A stretch of 64,000 nucleotides of DNA. Origin: Polytrichum commune (taxonomy: Eukaryota; Streptophyta; Polytrichopsida; Polytrichales; Polytrichaceae). A program made the position numbers and the translations under genes. Location of the stretch: contig OX485805.1 in assembly GCA_950295325.1 (NCBI GenBank), positions 57,746,758 through 57,810,757 of the forward strand, read 5' to 3'. Below, piece by piece: positions 23,241-35,086 of this stretch. Under the pieces are notes generated by a model that did no database searches, had not been told where the DNA came from, and saw only the letters and a list, made by a program, of their open reading frames with translations. The stretch's first letter is position 1; each line of letters begins with the position of its first letter.

Positions 23241-26200
23241 TGTAAAGTAGCCTAGTTTGACCCCATGTTTTCCTTATTTTCATTCACATCTTCGGATCGT
23301 TTGTAGACTTTTGAATAGGTATAGAGTAGGCACACCTATTTCCGTTCACAAGCAATTTCGTGTAAGTGTAGTACATGGGTGATATTGGGGTGATTTTTCA
23401 CAAATTTGGAAATTGATATCACGACGTTTAACATAAAAATCATAATTTGTTTTCAAGTTTTGAAATTATTGTAAATTTTCAAAGACAAGATTCTCTCCCA
23501 ACCCATATTCATATCATAGGTCGACTTGTTTTCAATAATTGGGAGACGAAAACTTGAGTACAATTGGTGCCCTTTTCAAGGAACCCAAATCCGTACCATT
23601 TTAATTTAATTTTTCCATCACACTGGATGCGCCAGCTACATGTGTGGAACTTCACAACTTTAGAGGACTCTATGTACTGAGATTTGGGGTGGGGGGGATC
23701 ATAAGTGGGTTTGTCTACTCTATATTGAAGGAGCCCATCTTACCTATTACTAAGAGTGGGTTTACACTAGGGTCCAAGACCAAAGGGATTTCAAAATGTT
23801 GAGCTATATTATTGGTCCAGATCAAACTTTTGGACCCACAAAGTTTAGACTAGGGTTTGGGTCCAAGTTATGAAAAAATGAAGTGGTGCTAATGTGGCAT
23901 TGCTTTCCCACCAAATCTTAGTGATCCTCACTTAAGAAAATACTCCTCCTGGTTTGACAAACCAATCTTCAAGTTGGGGTCCAACCTCAACCCACTATTT
24001 CCACTATTTCTCTCTAAAATGGACAAGAATTGGATTTACATGGGGATGTTCAAGTGGGATTTGAGATGGACAGAGCTGCAAAAATATCAAATGTGCCTTT
24101 GCTATTTGCTGGTAATTTCTTGGCATCTTCTCAACATTGTTGTTGTGATACAAAATTGGGCCCTTGGGTAGGGAGCATAGCCTCTAATGGCAGTGTCATT
24201 TTGTTTGCTAGAAGAAAGGTTGACCTCCTTGCCAACTCCAATGAAATCAAAGCCATGGCCACAACATCCCGAGGCTTGCAATTGGCAATATCTTTGTCAA
24301 CGCCATGCTACATCATTCCTAAAGTGGAAGGGACAAATCAAAGAGGATGACATTTGCGGGTTTTCAAATTACATCAATTGCGCCGTGAGAGAATGTGTGT
24401 GGCTAGTTGACGAAGGAGCAACGTGCTGCGAGGTATAGACATCATAGTGTCCATGTGGTTGCAGGTAGAAGATAAGAAAACCAGGTTGCATTTGAGAAAG
24501 GCCAAAGCAATTTATGTCACCAATGCCTCACAGGGTCTCGCACCATATCATCCGCAAAGTTTTTCTAAATACCTTCTGAACACACCCCCAATTATGGCAA
24601 GCATCCCATGATCAAGTAGGGACTTATATATGGATCTCTTCAATGCAACACCCAAAAGTCACTTGTACATGCATTGGCTTTGCTACCGATCAATACAACG
24701 CGTGCAAATCAGGGTCAAACGAGCTCTAGGGGATGCGATCTTGCATGGAAGGGAAAAGGATGTGATAAGAAGGTGAATCCAACGGGGAGTGGGGATCGTA
24801 GTGAAAAAGGTTCTTGTTCGCGAGAGGGGTAGGAGAAATCATCAATGATAAAGTCACTGAGGGGGTAAAAGACCAAGGCAACCCTCCTAGAGTTTTGTTT
24901 CTTACGTTACCAAGGTGGGATTGTCCATGCATTTTTGTAGATAAATTTCACCCCCAATGTTGAGAAATAGAGCGGCATTGGTTGGGTGACAATCATTGGC
25001 TCAAAGGCGTCTCCACCATGAAGGTTTATGCCCTCAATTTTATGCACAAGAAGCTAAAGACAACTCACATGTGCTCCATGGTTCTATTGAGTTTGGGATA
25101 AATAGGCTTATTGCTTGTGCAGTAAGGGGTCACAACATTAATTAGTTGCCTTACACATTGTGGCAAAATGTAACCCTACAACAATTCAAACACTCAAATA
25201 CACTCAAGATCTCCTCATACTTCATAGCTACTACATGACCTGTATGGAACTGTTCATCCACATAGTTCAATTATGATCAATAAGCACAACTATTTTTTAC
25301 TATTGTTTCATTTAAGGCCCATTGCACGGAGTAAAGGGAACGGTCCTTCAAGGGTTAGGTCCAAGAATAAGGGTGGATTTACATTGGGACCCATGTCCAC
25401 GAAACTTGGAGTGCAAAGCACACCTTAATGGACCTTACTCTTGGACTCAAGATTGGATCCAAGCTTGAGTATCAGTTTCTCAAGCTTAGCACACGATGTT
25501 TCCATTTGAGAAGCGGAGTGGGAACGTTTATAAGTCCGAGGTCACATGAGTAGTGTGCATGACACTCTAAAGTCAAGAGTCCATGTGTTTTTTCCATGGT
25601 TTAACATAAGGGCCCACAATGGGGTGTGCTAAGCATATTCCAATTTGTGGACTTCATTCCATTTGGACCAAAGAGTCGAGTATTTGCGGATTCAATATCA
25701 TTAGCAATGTCCATTTCATGGCCACACTTGGCGTTCGTCGTATGTTAATAAGTTGGTGTCCACATTAAAAGGAGTGTTTGAAATATGCCCATCCACATTG
25801 CTAAATACATATTCCTATTCAGAAATTGGATGGAAGCGTTGAGGTCATCAAGATTGTATAGCTTTGCATGTTTTTAATCCCTTGATGAAGACATGAACAA
25901 ATATAGAATGGATTTTGTGTAATTTTCACCATAAGGTGTGATGCTTATTGTGGACATCTATAAATTTTTGCATGATTGTGTGGGGCAAGAAAATACATGT
26001 TAACATTATATTGCCAAGACAATCCTCAATGAGGCCAATGCAATTGCATAACATTGCTCAACTCCTCGGGACCATGTATCAAGAAAACATAATCCTCATT
26101 TAATTTAAGGATAGGGAACACTCAAGATGTGAACTATAGAATTTATGACAGGCATCTATAATTTATCAATTTATTTTATCACATCTTCTTTCTTTGGAAA

Positions 26201-26450
26201 GAGACCATCATCTAATTGCTTAATAATGTTATGTACAATTGCGAGTTTTAGGCAAACATACAAATTGAAATAATATTTTGAACATCATATGATGTAAACT
26301 TGAATTTTGAAAGTCAACATGCTTAATGATAGTAAAGGTTACGTAGCATCCCCCCCTCCAAATGGAAATCAAAAACATTTATACCAATGGATAGTCCTTC
26401 ACCCTTTTATTAGTATGGTTTGCCCTTCATACCTTAGAAGTTAGAAGGTC
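23241..26450. other. Intergenic, no gene recognised
   Basis: There are only short ORFs without domain character (the longest is about 106 codons near 24030-24350) and mixed-phase relics around 23.97-24.9 kb that could be eroded transposon sequence. I see no TIR, LTR or RNA gene. Confidence 0.55.
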
Positions 26451-26451
26451 A

Positions 26452-26940
26452 CATTTTATAATGCAAGAATATTGAAGATTCGGTTTCCCATTTAATAAAC
26501 GTGTATCTATGTGTTAAGGAAGGTGGTACAAAGGTGACATCATCTTTTTGTTTTTGCTTTTCAATGGGGCCACATCGATCCCAATGTGGGAACACAAGTT
26601 CATGCATACGAAAATCCCTATGAGTGAGAAGTGAAGGTTAAATAAGTTGTGCCAAACCATCATAACATTATTAAGCAATGTGTGTTCGTTCATGTTCACA
26701 TTTTATAATGCAAGAATATTGAAGATTCAGTTTCCCATTTAGTAAACGTGTATCTATGTGTTAAGGAAGGTGGTACAAAGGTGACATCAGCTTTTTGTTT
26801 TTGCTTTTCAATGGGGCAGCATCCCAATGTGGGAACACAAGTTCATGCATACAAAAGTCCCTATGAGTGAGAAGTGAAGGTTAAGTTGTGCCAAACCATC
26901 ATAACATTATTAATAAGCAATGTGTGTTCGTTCATGTGGG
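26452..26940. repeat. Tandem duplication of a 245 bp unit
   Basis: Units 26452-26696 and 26697-26940 are about 95% alike. Each begins CACATTTTATAATGCAAGAA and contains GTGTATCTATGTGTTAAGG, GGTACAAAGGTGACATCA, CCCAATGTGGGAACACAAG and CAATGTGTGTTCGTTCATG. Small deletions distinguish the second unit. The second unit runs into the foldback at 26897. Confidence 0.9.
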
Positions 26941-27077
26941 CCTTGAGAATATCACCATGGGATGCCCTAACCTAGTGTATATGCAGACGAGTCTCCTTGC
27001 ACTGGGTTGGGGCATCTCATGATTATATTCTCAGGGCCCACATGAATGAACGCACTCTATTTGATAACGTTATGATG
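26897..27077. repeat. Long imperfect foldback, arms of about 80 bp
   Basis: The left arm 26897-26977 and right arm 27000-27077 are inverted copies. Landmarks are CATCATAAC at the outer end, GTTC.TTCATGTGGGCC, TGAGAATAT and ATGCCC.AACC.AGTG next to a loop of about 22 bases. Pairing is interrupted by scattered mismatches and short gaps. It contains no coding frame. Confidence 0.85.
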
Positions 27078-28210
27078 TACAACACTTATACTTTATAAAT
27101 TTTAAGTGAGTTGACGCCAATTCAACACCGTCAAATGACACACTTTTGTCTAGTCACGGTGGATGTATCATCATACAACTACTATGAGCCCCTGCCATTC
27201 TAACCCTTTGCACTCATGCACATTAAAACATCACTTTAATGTGGGCATGTGTGATCCCCTTATTTTTTGGACTGGTGAGGAATTGCGGAGTCACGGCCCC
27301 AACCACCACCACAATATGTATGTTGTTTGTCATACAGATTGAATCAACCACAAACTTGTAAAGATTAGCCCAATTTTCAAATGTATTCTTTTGATTGAAG
27401 AATACATATATGTAAATATGTGTTTTAGGGACATTTGAATCTACATAAATGACCCGAATTCATACATGTAGAATGTATATCCAACCATTGGTGTCACATA
27501 TTGGTATGTTCTCATTTCCATGTTGTGATAAGTTGTGCTTAATATGGATTCAATGTCATAGAGCCGAAAAGTAGAAACCACATGAGAACAACTATAGGGT
27601 GGATTTTATTCATTGGCAAGAAAAATTATATCAACTTTGGATCTATCATAGCCTACTTAAATTGCAAAACATGTGATTATATATAATTTAGCATAAGGGG
27701 AAAACCCACACTTTAGGTTCGAAGTAAAAAGAAATCAGTATGACAAAAATAATAGAGGTTTTCTTTTAAATAAAATGAGTATATTCACATATAATACATG
27801 CAATATGGATGAAAATTGAACCACTGGGTTATGATGTGTACACTCTTCTTTCACCAACATATAGCAACGTGAATATACGCCATGCCATATTGGAGTCTTA
27901 AGTTTGCCTTCATACAAAACCGAGTAGATCATAATTTTATAAGTAATTTAGCATCATTTGAAATAATATAGGTTTTATTTTATAATTACCTATAGGGCGC
28001 TGAATATTTGGTGAAGTTGCCTTTTTTCCTACTTAAAGGGTTCCCTAAAACCCACGTGAGGAGGTATATAGCCCCTAGAAAAAATACCCTTTATATGCAC
28101 GTGGTTACACAACACAAGAGGGAGAGACCCCCCCCCCCCCCAAGACATTTGGGGGCTTTTTTTTATATCAAATGTCATGCAATATCCCATACAAATATAT
28201 ATCCATAACC

Positions 28211-28324
28211 CCCAAGGGTTAAGATTACCCACCCACCTTTATAATAGAGATTATGTTTGAAAAATCTAACGTTTCAAACATGATCTCTATTATAACTATG
28301 AGTGGGTAATCTTAACCCTATGGG
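28211..28324. repeat. Foldback, arms of about 51 bp, 10-base loop
   Basis: The left arm (28211-28261) and right arm (28273-28324) pair through GGGTTAAGATTACCCAC, TATAATAGAGAT and ATGTTTGAAA, with a few mismatches. A C13 tract lies just upstream at about 28129. Confidence 0.85.
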
Positions 28325-28342
28325 TAATTATAAAAAATATTT

Positions 28343-28426
28343 ATGTAAGAGTTGAACCCCTTTGTGCATGTGGTCTTAATACAAATTAACATCAACCACA
28401 TGCACAAAGGGGTTCAACTCTTACAT
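28343..28426. repeat. Perfect 32-bp inverted repeat with 20-base loop
   Basis: Positions 28343-28374 (starting ATGTAAGAGTTGAACCCC) are exactly the reverse complement of 28395-28426. The loop 28375-28394 is AT-rich. It lies 18 bp downstream of the previous foldback. Confidence 0.95.
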
Positions 28427-28889
28427 GAACAACTTGTTATTTCAATATATGTGTATGTGTACGTGTATGTATATTGTACTACACATAACAATTTTGGAGA
28501 CAATCTCTTTTAGTCCAAATGTTAAAAAGCCTACAAAGATGACAATGAATACCTTAGTACCTTTACCGCTTTGTCTATTTATAGAATTTTTGTTCAATTC
28601 ATATTTTAGATTTGAAAGTCCCAGATTTAAAGAAAATCTCCTTTTCCATATTAATTTTTTATATTTTAAAAATATTATTTCCTTAAATAGTTTAATTAGT
28701 GCCGAAGTGGTAAAGGTACTATAATATGTAAAAACCATATAACGTAAGGATGTCAAATTGGTCTTCCGTATGTGAATTGGGATCCATAACCCTCATACAA
28801 ACATGTTACAAGAAATGATACACATGTTTAGAAGGGAAGTGCACGTATGGTATGTCAATATATAATGGACAATAGACCTTAACTAGTTT

Positions 28890-29285
28890 CTAATTCTCCT
28901 CACTAGGATTAGTACGCTAAATATTGTATTTAGTGCTCTTGCTCAATACTTATTGTAATCCGCCCATGTCGTGTCACTAACTCTAAGAGTAAACCTAACA
29001 TCATTTGTTATTCCTTGTAATAAAGAATTGGGCATGATAGATTTAGAATGTTGCAATTGTTATCAATTAATTAATGGTTTTTCATCCAAATTTCAGTCAT
29101 CCATAACAATGTTTCATTGAATAAATGTTGAGATGAAATACACCAAACTTTGTAAAGTATTTCGTCACAAAAATGTAAGTGGGGATGACAGTACTTTGTA
29201 AACATATTCATAAGACTTGTCAACATAATAATTACTACATTAACATAAAGCACCATAGGACACTAAATACAACATGTAGTGTAGT
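28890..29285. mobile_element. Small TIR element, inverted relative of 11406-11704
   Basis: The region shares, in opposite orientation, the block around CATCCAAATTTCAGTCATCC, GATTTAGAATGTTGCAATTG and TTGCTCAATACTTATTGTAA with the insertion at 11406-11704. Its ends carry CTAAATATTGTATTTAGTG and GACACTAAATACAACATG. Boundaries are approximate. Confidence 0.5.
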
Positions 29286-29524
29286 TTGTTCATGTAACTT
29301 GTTTTTAAATTCCCAAATCCCTACGAATGTTGGAATGATGGAGAACATCATAAGTTGGTATACCTTATATGATGCCATTCCAATAGGAAAGTGGATGGCA
29401 TATAGTAAACCCTCCTGATGGCCTCAAAATTATTTCAGATGATGCCTCAAATGCTCATGAATTGTTGCATTGCTTCTCACAAGTCAACTAACCTTCCCCT
29501 TGTCAAGTGCCTTCTAGTGCAAAG

Positions 29525-29951
29525 CAGAGCCCAACATTTTCCTTTCTAATTGCACCCATACCCAGACCATGCCCATCAGCAGCGACCTATGCCCACCCAT
29601 GCCCACCCATAGCATGACATGTGCGCACCCATGCCCACCCATGCCCACATATAGCATGACATGTGCCCACCCATGCCCACCCATGCTATTCAAATTGCGC
29701 CCATGTATTCAAAAATTATGTAATGTGTATTGTGTAATTGTGTAATTGTGCCCCACCCATGCCCACCCATGCCCACCCATGAACAATAATATCGCAGCCA
29801 TTGCCCACCCATGCCCACCCATGAACAATAATAGCTCAGCCATGCCCACCCATGCCCGCCCATGAACAATAATATTGCACCCATGCCCACCCAAAACCCA
29901 TGGGCATGGGTGGGTATGGGCATGGGCATGGGCGCCCAATGTTGGGCTCTG
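29525..29951. mobile_element. hAT-like MITE with internal minisatellite
   Basis: The 427 bp element has perfect 14-bp TIRs (CAGAGCCCAACATT at 29525-29538, inverted at 29938-29951), flanked by an exact 8-bp target duplication GTGCAAAG (29517-29524 and 29952-29959). An 8-bp duplication with TIRs starting CAG is the hAT superfamily signature. The interior is a minisatellite of CCCATGCCCA-type units with a higher-order unit containing GAACAATAATA. The array switches strand near 29900, forming a terminal hairpin. There is no transposase, so it is non-autonomous. Confidence 0.85.
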
Positions 29952-31364
29952 GTGCAAAGCAAAGAGCCACGTGCGCCTTATTCTTGTCTACTATCCAATG
30001 GCTTTACAAACTTTTGCTCTTTATTGTCTATGCAAAAAAAAAAAAAAAAACAAAGCGTGTGTCCTATGCACACTAGGCGAAAACCACATTGGCTAAATCC
30101 ACGCACACTAGGCGAAAGTGGTTTTGTCTCAACTTTTTGTCATAGAAAGGGCTTGAAGCTACCTTAAAGCACATTTGGATTGACACATGTTAAGAAACAA
30201 ACTCAAAAGAAATTTTTTTTGAAAGAAGTCAACCAAGAACAACTGTGATTGTTGGTTTCGTTTGTTTTCTTTTTGGGACAAATCAAAGGGACCTCGATCA
30301 CAAAGAAAGTAAAGTACAATCACCAAGGGAGCATAACCTTACTAAGACCCTCACTTTTCGCTCCCTTTGTAAGAGCACATCCCATGATTTTTGTAGATAA
30401 TTCTAAGAGATGGAGGGTCCAAAATCAAATCAAAAGGTGTACTATCATACCGTGTTTTATGGATCATTTTTTAATGTCGGACTTTAAGACTTACATAAGA
30501 TTCGAGTGGGTATCAACCAATACAAGGATGCTATGTGGACACATTCTAAGAAGAATTGATCTTTAAATACCAACATGAAGCACTCTTATGGTAACGTAAA
30601 AAGACGTGGACTTGGTATTGATGTCGAGTCACCATCCCATGACAAAAGAAGCTTGTGGAAGGTGAATTTTCAAACAACAACGACTAGAGTAGCAATAGTT
30701 GTAATACATTGGGGCGTCCCATGGGGTCTATGTGACACTTTGTATGAGCCCCAACAAGTAAATATCTAAGAGTCCGTTTGTTTTTGGTGTGTGAGATTGT
30801 AATATTATTATGAATAACCTAGTGTTATAGTGAAGAAGTGAGAATAACTTAGTCATATATTTATGACTATAGTAATCATATATATACAATATGTGAGTGA
30901 ATGTAGGTTGTTTATACAAGCACAAACCCTTTCGTGATTTCATATAGGTATGTATGTTTGTATCTTAAGATTATAAAAATGAAACCTCAAAATAGGTAGA
31001 TTCTAGATGAGACAACTTTAACTTTCAGCGCACGCGGAGGTCACTCCATTGTAAAGCTGAACAAGCACATGCGAACACTTTACACATAAAAAAATCCTTC
31101 TTTTTGCATACAACATCACCAAAATGGGTCAATTTTTTATTAATATTTTTTCATGAGTAGATATATATGGTACCTATTACATAGTAAAGAATGGTGACTA
31201 AATTTGATGATTTGTTGTTTTTATAAAACATACCGTTTTTAACTATAGTATGGAATATGCATCATAGAAGACCTACATTGAAAAATGAGGGGGACAATAC
31301 TAACAAGAGTGAAGTGTGAGCGCATCCATCAATATGAATATAAGAGAGCATGACAACATGAATA

Positions 31365-31631
31365 CAGTAACCTCCCGCTTAAGTACACACCCGTTTAAGT
31401 ACGCATCCCAGTTAAGTACGTATTTTTTGGGAAAAAAGTAGGGTTCAAGATTTCTTAGTTGAACATGTCATGAATCGTCATTTGGTGTAAGTTTTGAAGT
31501 TTTTTTTGCGTTTGGCTTTGAGGTCGACCGCTCGCGATTTGGGAAACCCTAAATCCTAAAGTATGCACCTACCAGCTAAGTACGCACAAACTGCGCATGT
31601 TCAAGTTGCGTACTTAAGCGGGAGGTTACTG
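31365..31631. mobile_element. pogo/Tc1-mariner-like MITE
   Basis: The 267 bp element has perfect 22-bp TIRs beginning CAGTAACCTCCCGCTTAAG, flanked by TA on both sides (31363-31364 and 31632-31633). CAGT.. ends with a TA target duplication are the hallmark of pogo/Tigger elements. Further copies of the TTAAGTACGCA motif follow each TIR (near 31391, 31409 and 31576), probably transposase-binding repeats. No ORF. Confidence 0.85.
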
Positions 31632-33230
31632 TACTAGGGATGACAATAACATGCATGCAAAAACTATGAAGAGTGACAAGGGTATGGTATATGTTACAAC
31701 ATCACATTATGGTTGCATGAAGGATCAACATTAAAGATCAACAAGGAGGACAACACGAAGAACAAAGCACGCCCTCTTCCGCCAACACTAATAGCTCATA
31801 TGACAGTAACATGTAATGCAAGTTATGAACATTGGTGAGTGATCTATTGTAGCTCGTAATAATGGAATAGATGTTGGTGGGAACAATAATTTTCCATGAA
31901 TGATGGTTAGAGTCCCTTTGCATATGAATCTACAAAGGGCTTCAATCCGTCCTTCTTTCCCAACCACAAAATCATGCACTCTTGGGCATTGAACATATGC
32001 AACACACATTGTGTTGTCAACCCCTTGCATATGTCCCCTTACCCTTCAAGAGATTATTATACTTCCAGTTCAAATTCACGCGAAAGTTCCCTCCAAACGT
32101 CGTTGAACACAATGTGAGCTTTTGCAATCATGGTTTGTGCAAGGTACGGTAAACACCTTCATATCTTGTTGTTGCATTGCCCTCCACACCTACACAATGT
32201 CCCACCATTACAATTTTGGGGAACGCCTCTGCAGTGCAAGTCATTATACTATTCTACCTATCAATTTACACACACAATGCATGTAGAGCTCAACAAAAAT
32301 GAGATTCCTACCACCATCATGCCCAAGTTGCACCAATCTTTCATTGTTGGGACTTCATGTTGCAACCTTGTGACATGTCTAGCACCGCACAAAAGCTTGA
32401 GCCATGAAACACAAGACTTTGTTTTAACCACCCATGAAAAGAATTAGCGAAATCAGTCCCAACCTAATTGAAATTCTAGTACCCTCTAGATCTCTGATGG
32501 GGTCTTGATCATGAATAAGCGGGTTGACTCTATATTCATTAAAGTGAGATATTGATTATCTTATATAAAAAATCTTGGGACTTCTCTAGAGAATTGGGTC
32601 GAGCTCGACCCAACTCTCAACACAAATCTCGAGCCGAGCCTCCAAAGAGTGTTGCCATATAGGTATCCATGTCATACTTGGAACCTAGAACTTGGGATCC
32701 ATGTGAGGTGGTAAGTCCCAACTTCCATACTCTCAAGAACTGAGATTGCACGGATTGACCTCAAGTAAATTGGGTCTTAGAATTCGGGATCCGTGTGACC
32801 TGGCCCTAAACAATGACCCAAATCCGCATCATAAAGAGTTGTTCCAACATCACATTGGAATCGGGGCCAACCCCACATAACAATAAACCAATGATGAGTA
32901 ACGATTTTGATTTCAAAATTTTCAAGAGAGGAGCATTGGCAACAACCATGGGGGTGATGAAGCCCCCCCCACACACACACAACTCCAAAAGTTGACGATC
33001 TCATCTAATTTTAAAACTATTCTTAAATACTTATAGCTATCTCTGGCTATTTCATCCACAAAATCATAGAATAATCACATTCTTTTCTTTTTCTATCTTT
33101 AAAATTAAAAACTACCGACTCATAGAAACATTAAAAATCCTTGATGTTGAGTAATTTGATGGTTTTGCCAAGTTGATCAAAATCGATATTTAGAATAATC
33201 ATGCACTCAACAGTTCAAAGGTTGTGCAAA

Positions 33231-33627
33231 CAACTTAGGGCTGGTTCACACTATGCCCAAGTCGAGAGGAGAAGCGTCACTTTTATGGACCAAACTATGT
33301 TGAGAGGAGAAGCCTTTGGGCTGAAAAAAGTATATAAAAATAATCCACTGTCATATTTTGAATATTTTAATGAAACCAAATTCGGCCACTCGACGGAAAT
33401 TTGGGTCGAGCATTTTGCTCGACCCAAACCTTGCCCGAGAGGCCGAACTCTTGGCGCCATAACTTCCTAAAGTGTTGCCACCTATGCTCTTTTGGAGGCG
33501 ACCTCCTTTGGACTTCGGCCTTTAGTGTGAAGGCCGAGAGGGCGGACTTTGGACATTTCTGCATTTTCATTGGTCCAAACGGTTCTCCTCTCGAAGTTTG
33601 GCCATAGTGTGAACCGACCCTAAGTTG
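33231..33627. mobile_element. TIR MITE, possibly PIF/Harbinger-like
   Basis: The ends CAACTTAGGG(C)TGGTTCACA and its near-exact inverse at 33605-33627 pair over about 27 bp (CATAGTGTGAACC). Inner blocks GAGAGGAGAA and TTGG.CC are also inverted, and an internal hairpin lies at 33400-33425 (GGGTCGAGC/GCTCGACCC). GGG/CCC termini beside TTA/TAA suggest PIF/Harbinger, but the flanking trinucleotides are inverted rather than direct, so the class is uncertain. ORFs inside are by-products. Confidence 0.7.
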
Positions 33628-33842
33628 GAGGCTGGGCCAGAACCAGTGGATGAACGGATACATTTAATTTGTGGATGAAGGTGTTTGTTGAGAGAAAGAT
33701 TCCAGTCTATGTCTAGTCAAAGTCTCCTTTGCTCAAACTGTACCAACGTTGAAATAAAATAGGTGAGTTAGGTCCACCATCCGTGTCACTCAAGGGCTGG
33801 TGGATCACATAACATTTGCTTATAAGACATGTACTTACCAAG

Positions 33843-34215
33843 GTAGATGGGTCTTAAATGGTTACTTTTCCCCCACTAGCCCCCTCTCTAGAATAAGAAG
33901 CATGTGTTTAGCACGAGATGGTTAGCAAATTCAAACGGAGGCCATAGACATTTTCCCTCATAGTTTTTAAAGCTCGTATGAAGACCATCAAAGTGAACCT
34001 TCTCGTGCTCATTAAGGGGTCATATACGTTTCCCCTCTCCTCCTTTCACAATTACATTGACTATTGAGCCTAGAATGGTTAGCGTATTTTGAGCATGAAG
34101 TTCACAGTTTCTTGTAAATACATGTCTTTTTGGTATCCGTTCTTGGAGCCATGCATTAACGACATGACATTCAAATAGGGGTGTCTAATTAAGAGGTGTA
34201 TTAACCTCATAACTT
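33843..34215 (+). repeat. Dispersed repeat R1, copy 2
   Basis: Near full-length match to 2712-3075: GTAGATGGGTCTTAAATGGT at the left, then TTAGCACGAGATGGTTAGCA, CTATTGAGCCTAGAATGGTTA and GGTGTCTAATTAAGA at the right. Confidence 0.75.
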
Positions 34216-35033
34216 AGGTATCGACTTATTAATCCACCTCTCCATACTTATGGCAGGTAGGTTTTTACTAGAGCCCCTTTCCGTTGGTATTGTTGGTGGG
34301 GCCCAAATTCAATATCAAGTTATTGAGGGCCACAATATTTCTCTAGTGCCCACACTAGATCTCATAATGAGAATTAATTTGGGTGACATTAATTTTCAAC
34401 CCAAATCCCTAGTTTAAAAATCATTATGAGCCACATTAATTAATTTGGGCGAGTAGTTTATTTTGTGCTACTTTTGGTGTAGGGTGCCAATGTTGATAAA
34501 CTTGGTGTTGTATGGAAGTCTCAAGGAGCATGGAAGGGAAAGACCCAAGGCCTTGAACCCTGTTATTTCCTCCCCAACTAGACAATTGGAATGGGCCACG
34601 TTAATTTTGTCCACACTAACTTTCCACGCAGACTAATAAGACTATTTAGTGTAGTGACCTATGACCACAACCACCGCATTCTAAATGCCTTTGATGGTTG
34701 AGAGACGAGTGGCAGTCCCATTTTGTTTTACCCAAGGTTACCCAAACATAAAAGTGACCATGTTTGAGAATGGAACATGGAAATGACAAAGTGGAGTCCT
34801 ACATGTTTGGAATTGGATAGTGTATGATGGTCACCCAAATTTTGGAGCGAGAGGAACCAAATAAGTTGTCACATGTCTCAACAAGTGACCATGTCAAAGG
34901 AAAATCACATTTTGGATGTTTAGATATTTGGACATAGTTTATTATTTTTTCACTACAAAAGAAAACACACGACATCCTGGTCTAGCTTTGTTTTACACTA
35001 TTACCCATGATCATGGCTTCTAAAAAGTAGTGT

Positions 35034-35086
35034 GGATTTCTCATGGTCATGGTCTTTAGATTGTCGACCATGACCACGAGAAATCC
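35034..35086. repeat. Short hairpin, 21-bp arms
   Basis: GGATTTCTCATGGTCATGG (35034-35054) is inverted at 35066-35086 with one mismatch and an 11-base loop. Confidence 0.75.

Noticed and set aside
22565-23245. Overlapping ORFs of 80-127 codons on both strands
   Set aside because: They come from GC-richer leader sequence of the pantothenate kinase gene, with no recognisable protein features in any frame.
29560-29935. CRISPR-like array
   Set aside because: Short CCCATGCCCA repeats have no unique spacers. They form a minisatellite inside a hAT-like element in eukaryotic DNA.
33201-33663. ORFs on both strands between 33.2 and 33.7 kb
   Set aside because: They lie inside a TIR MITE whose inverted blocks create mirrored frames.
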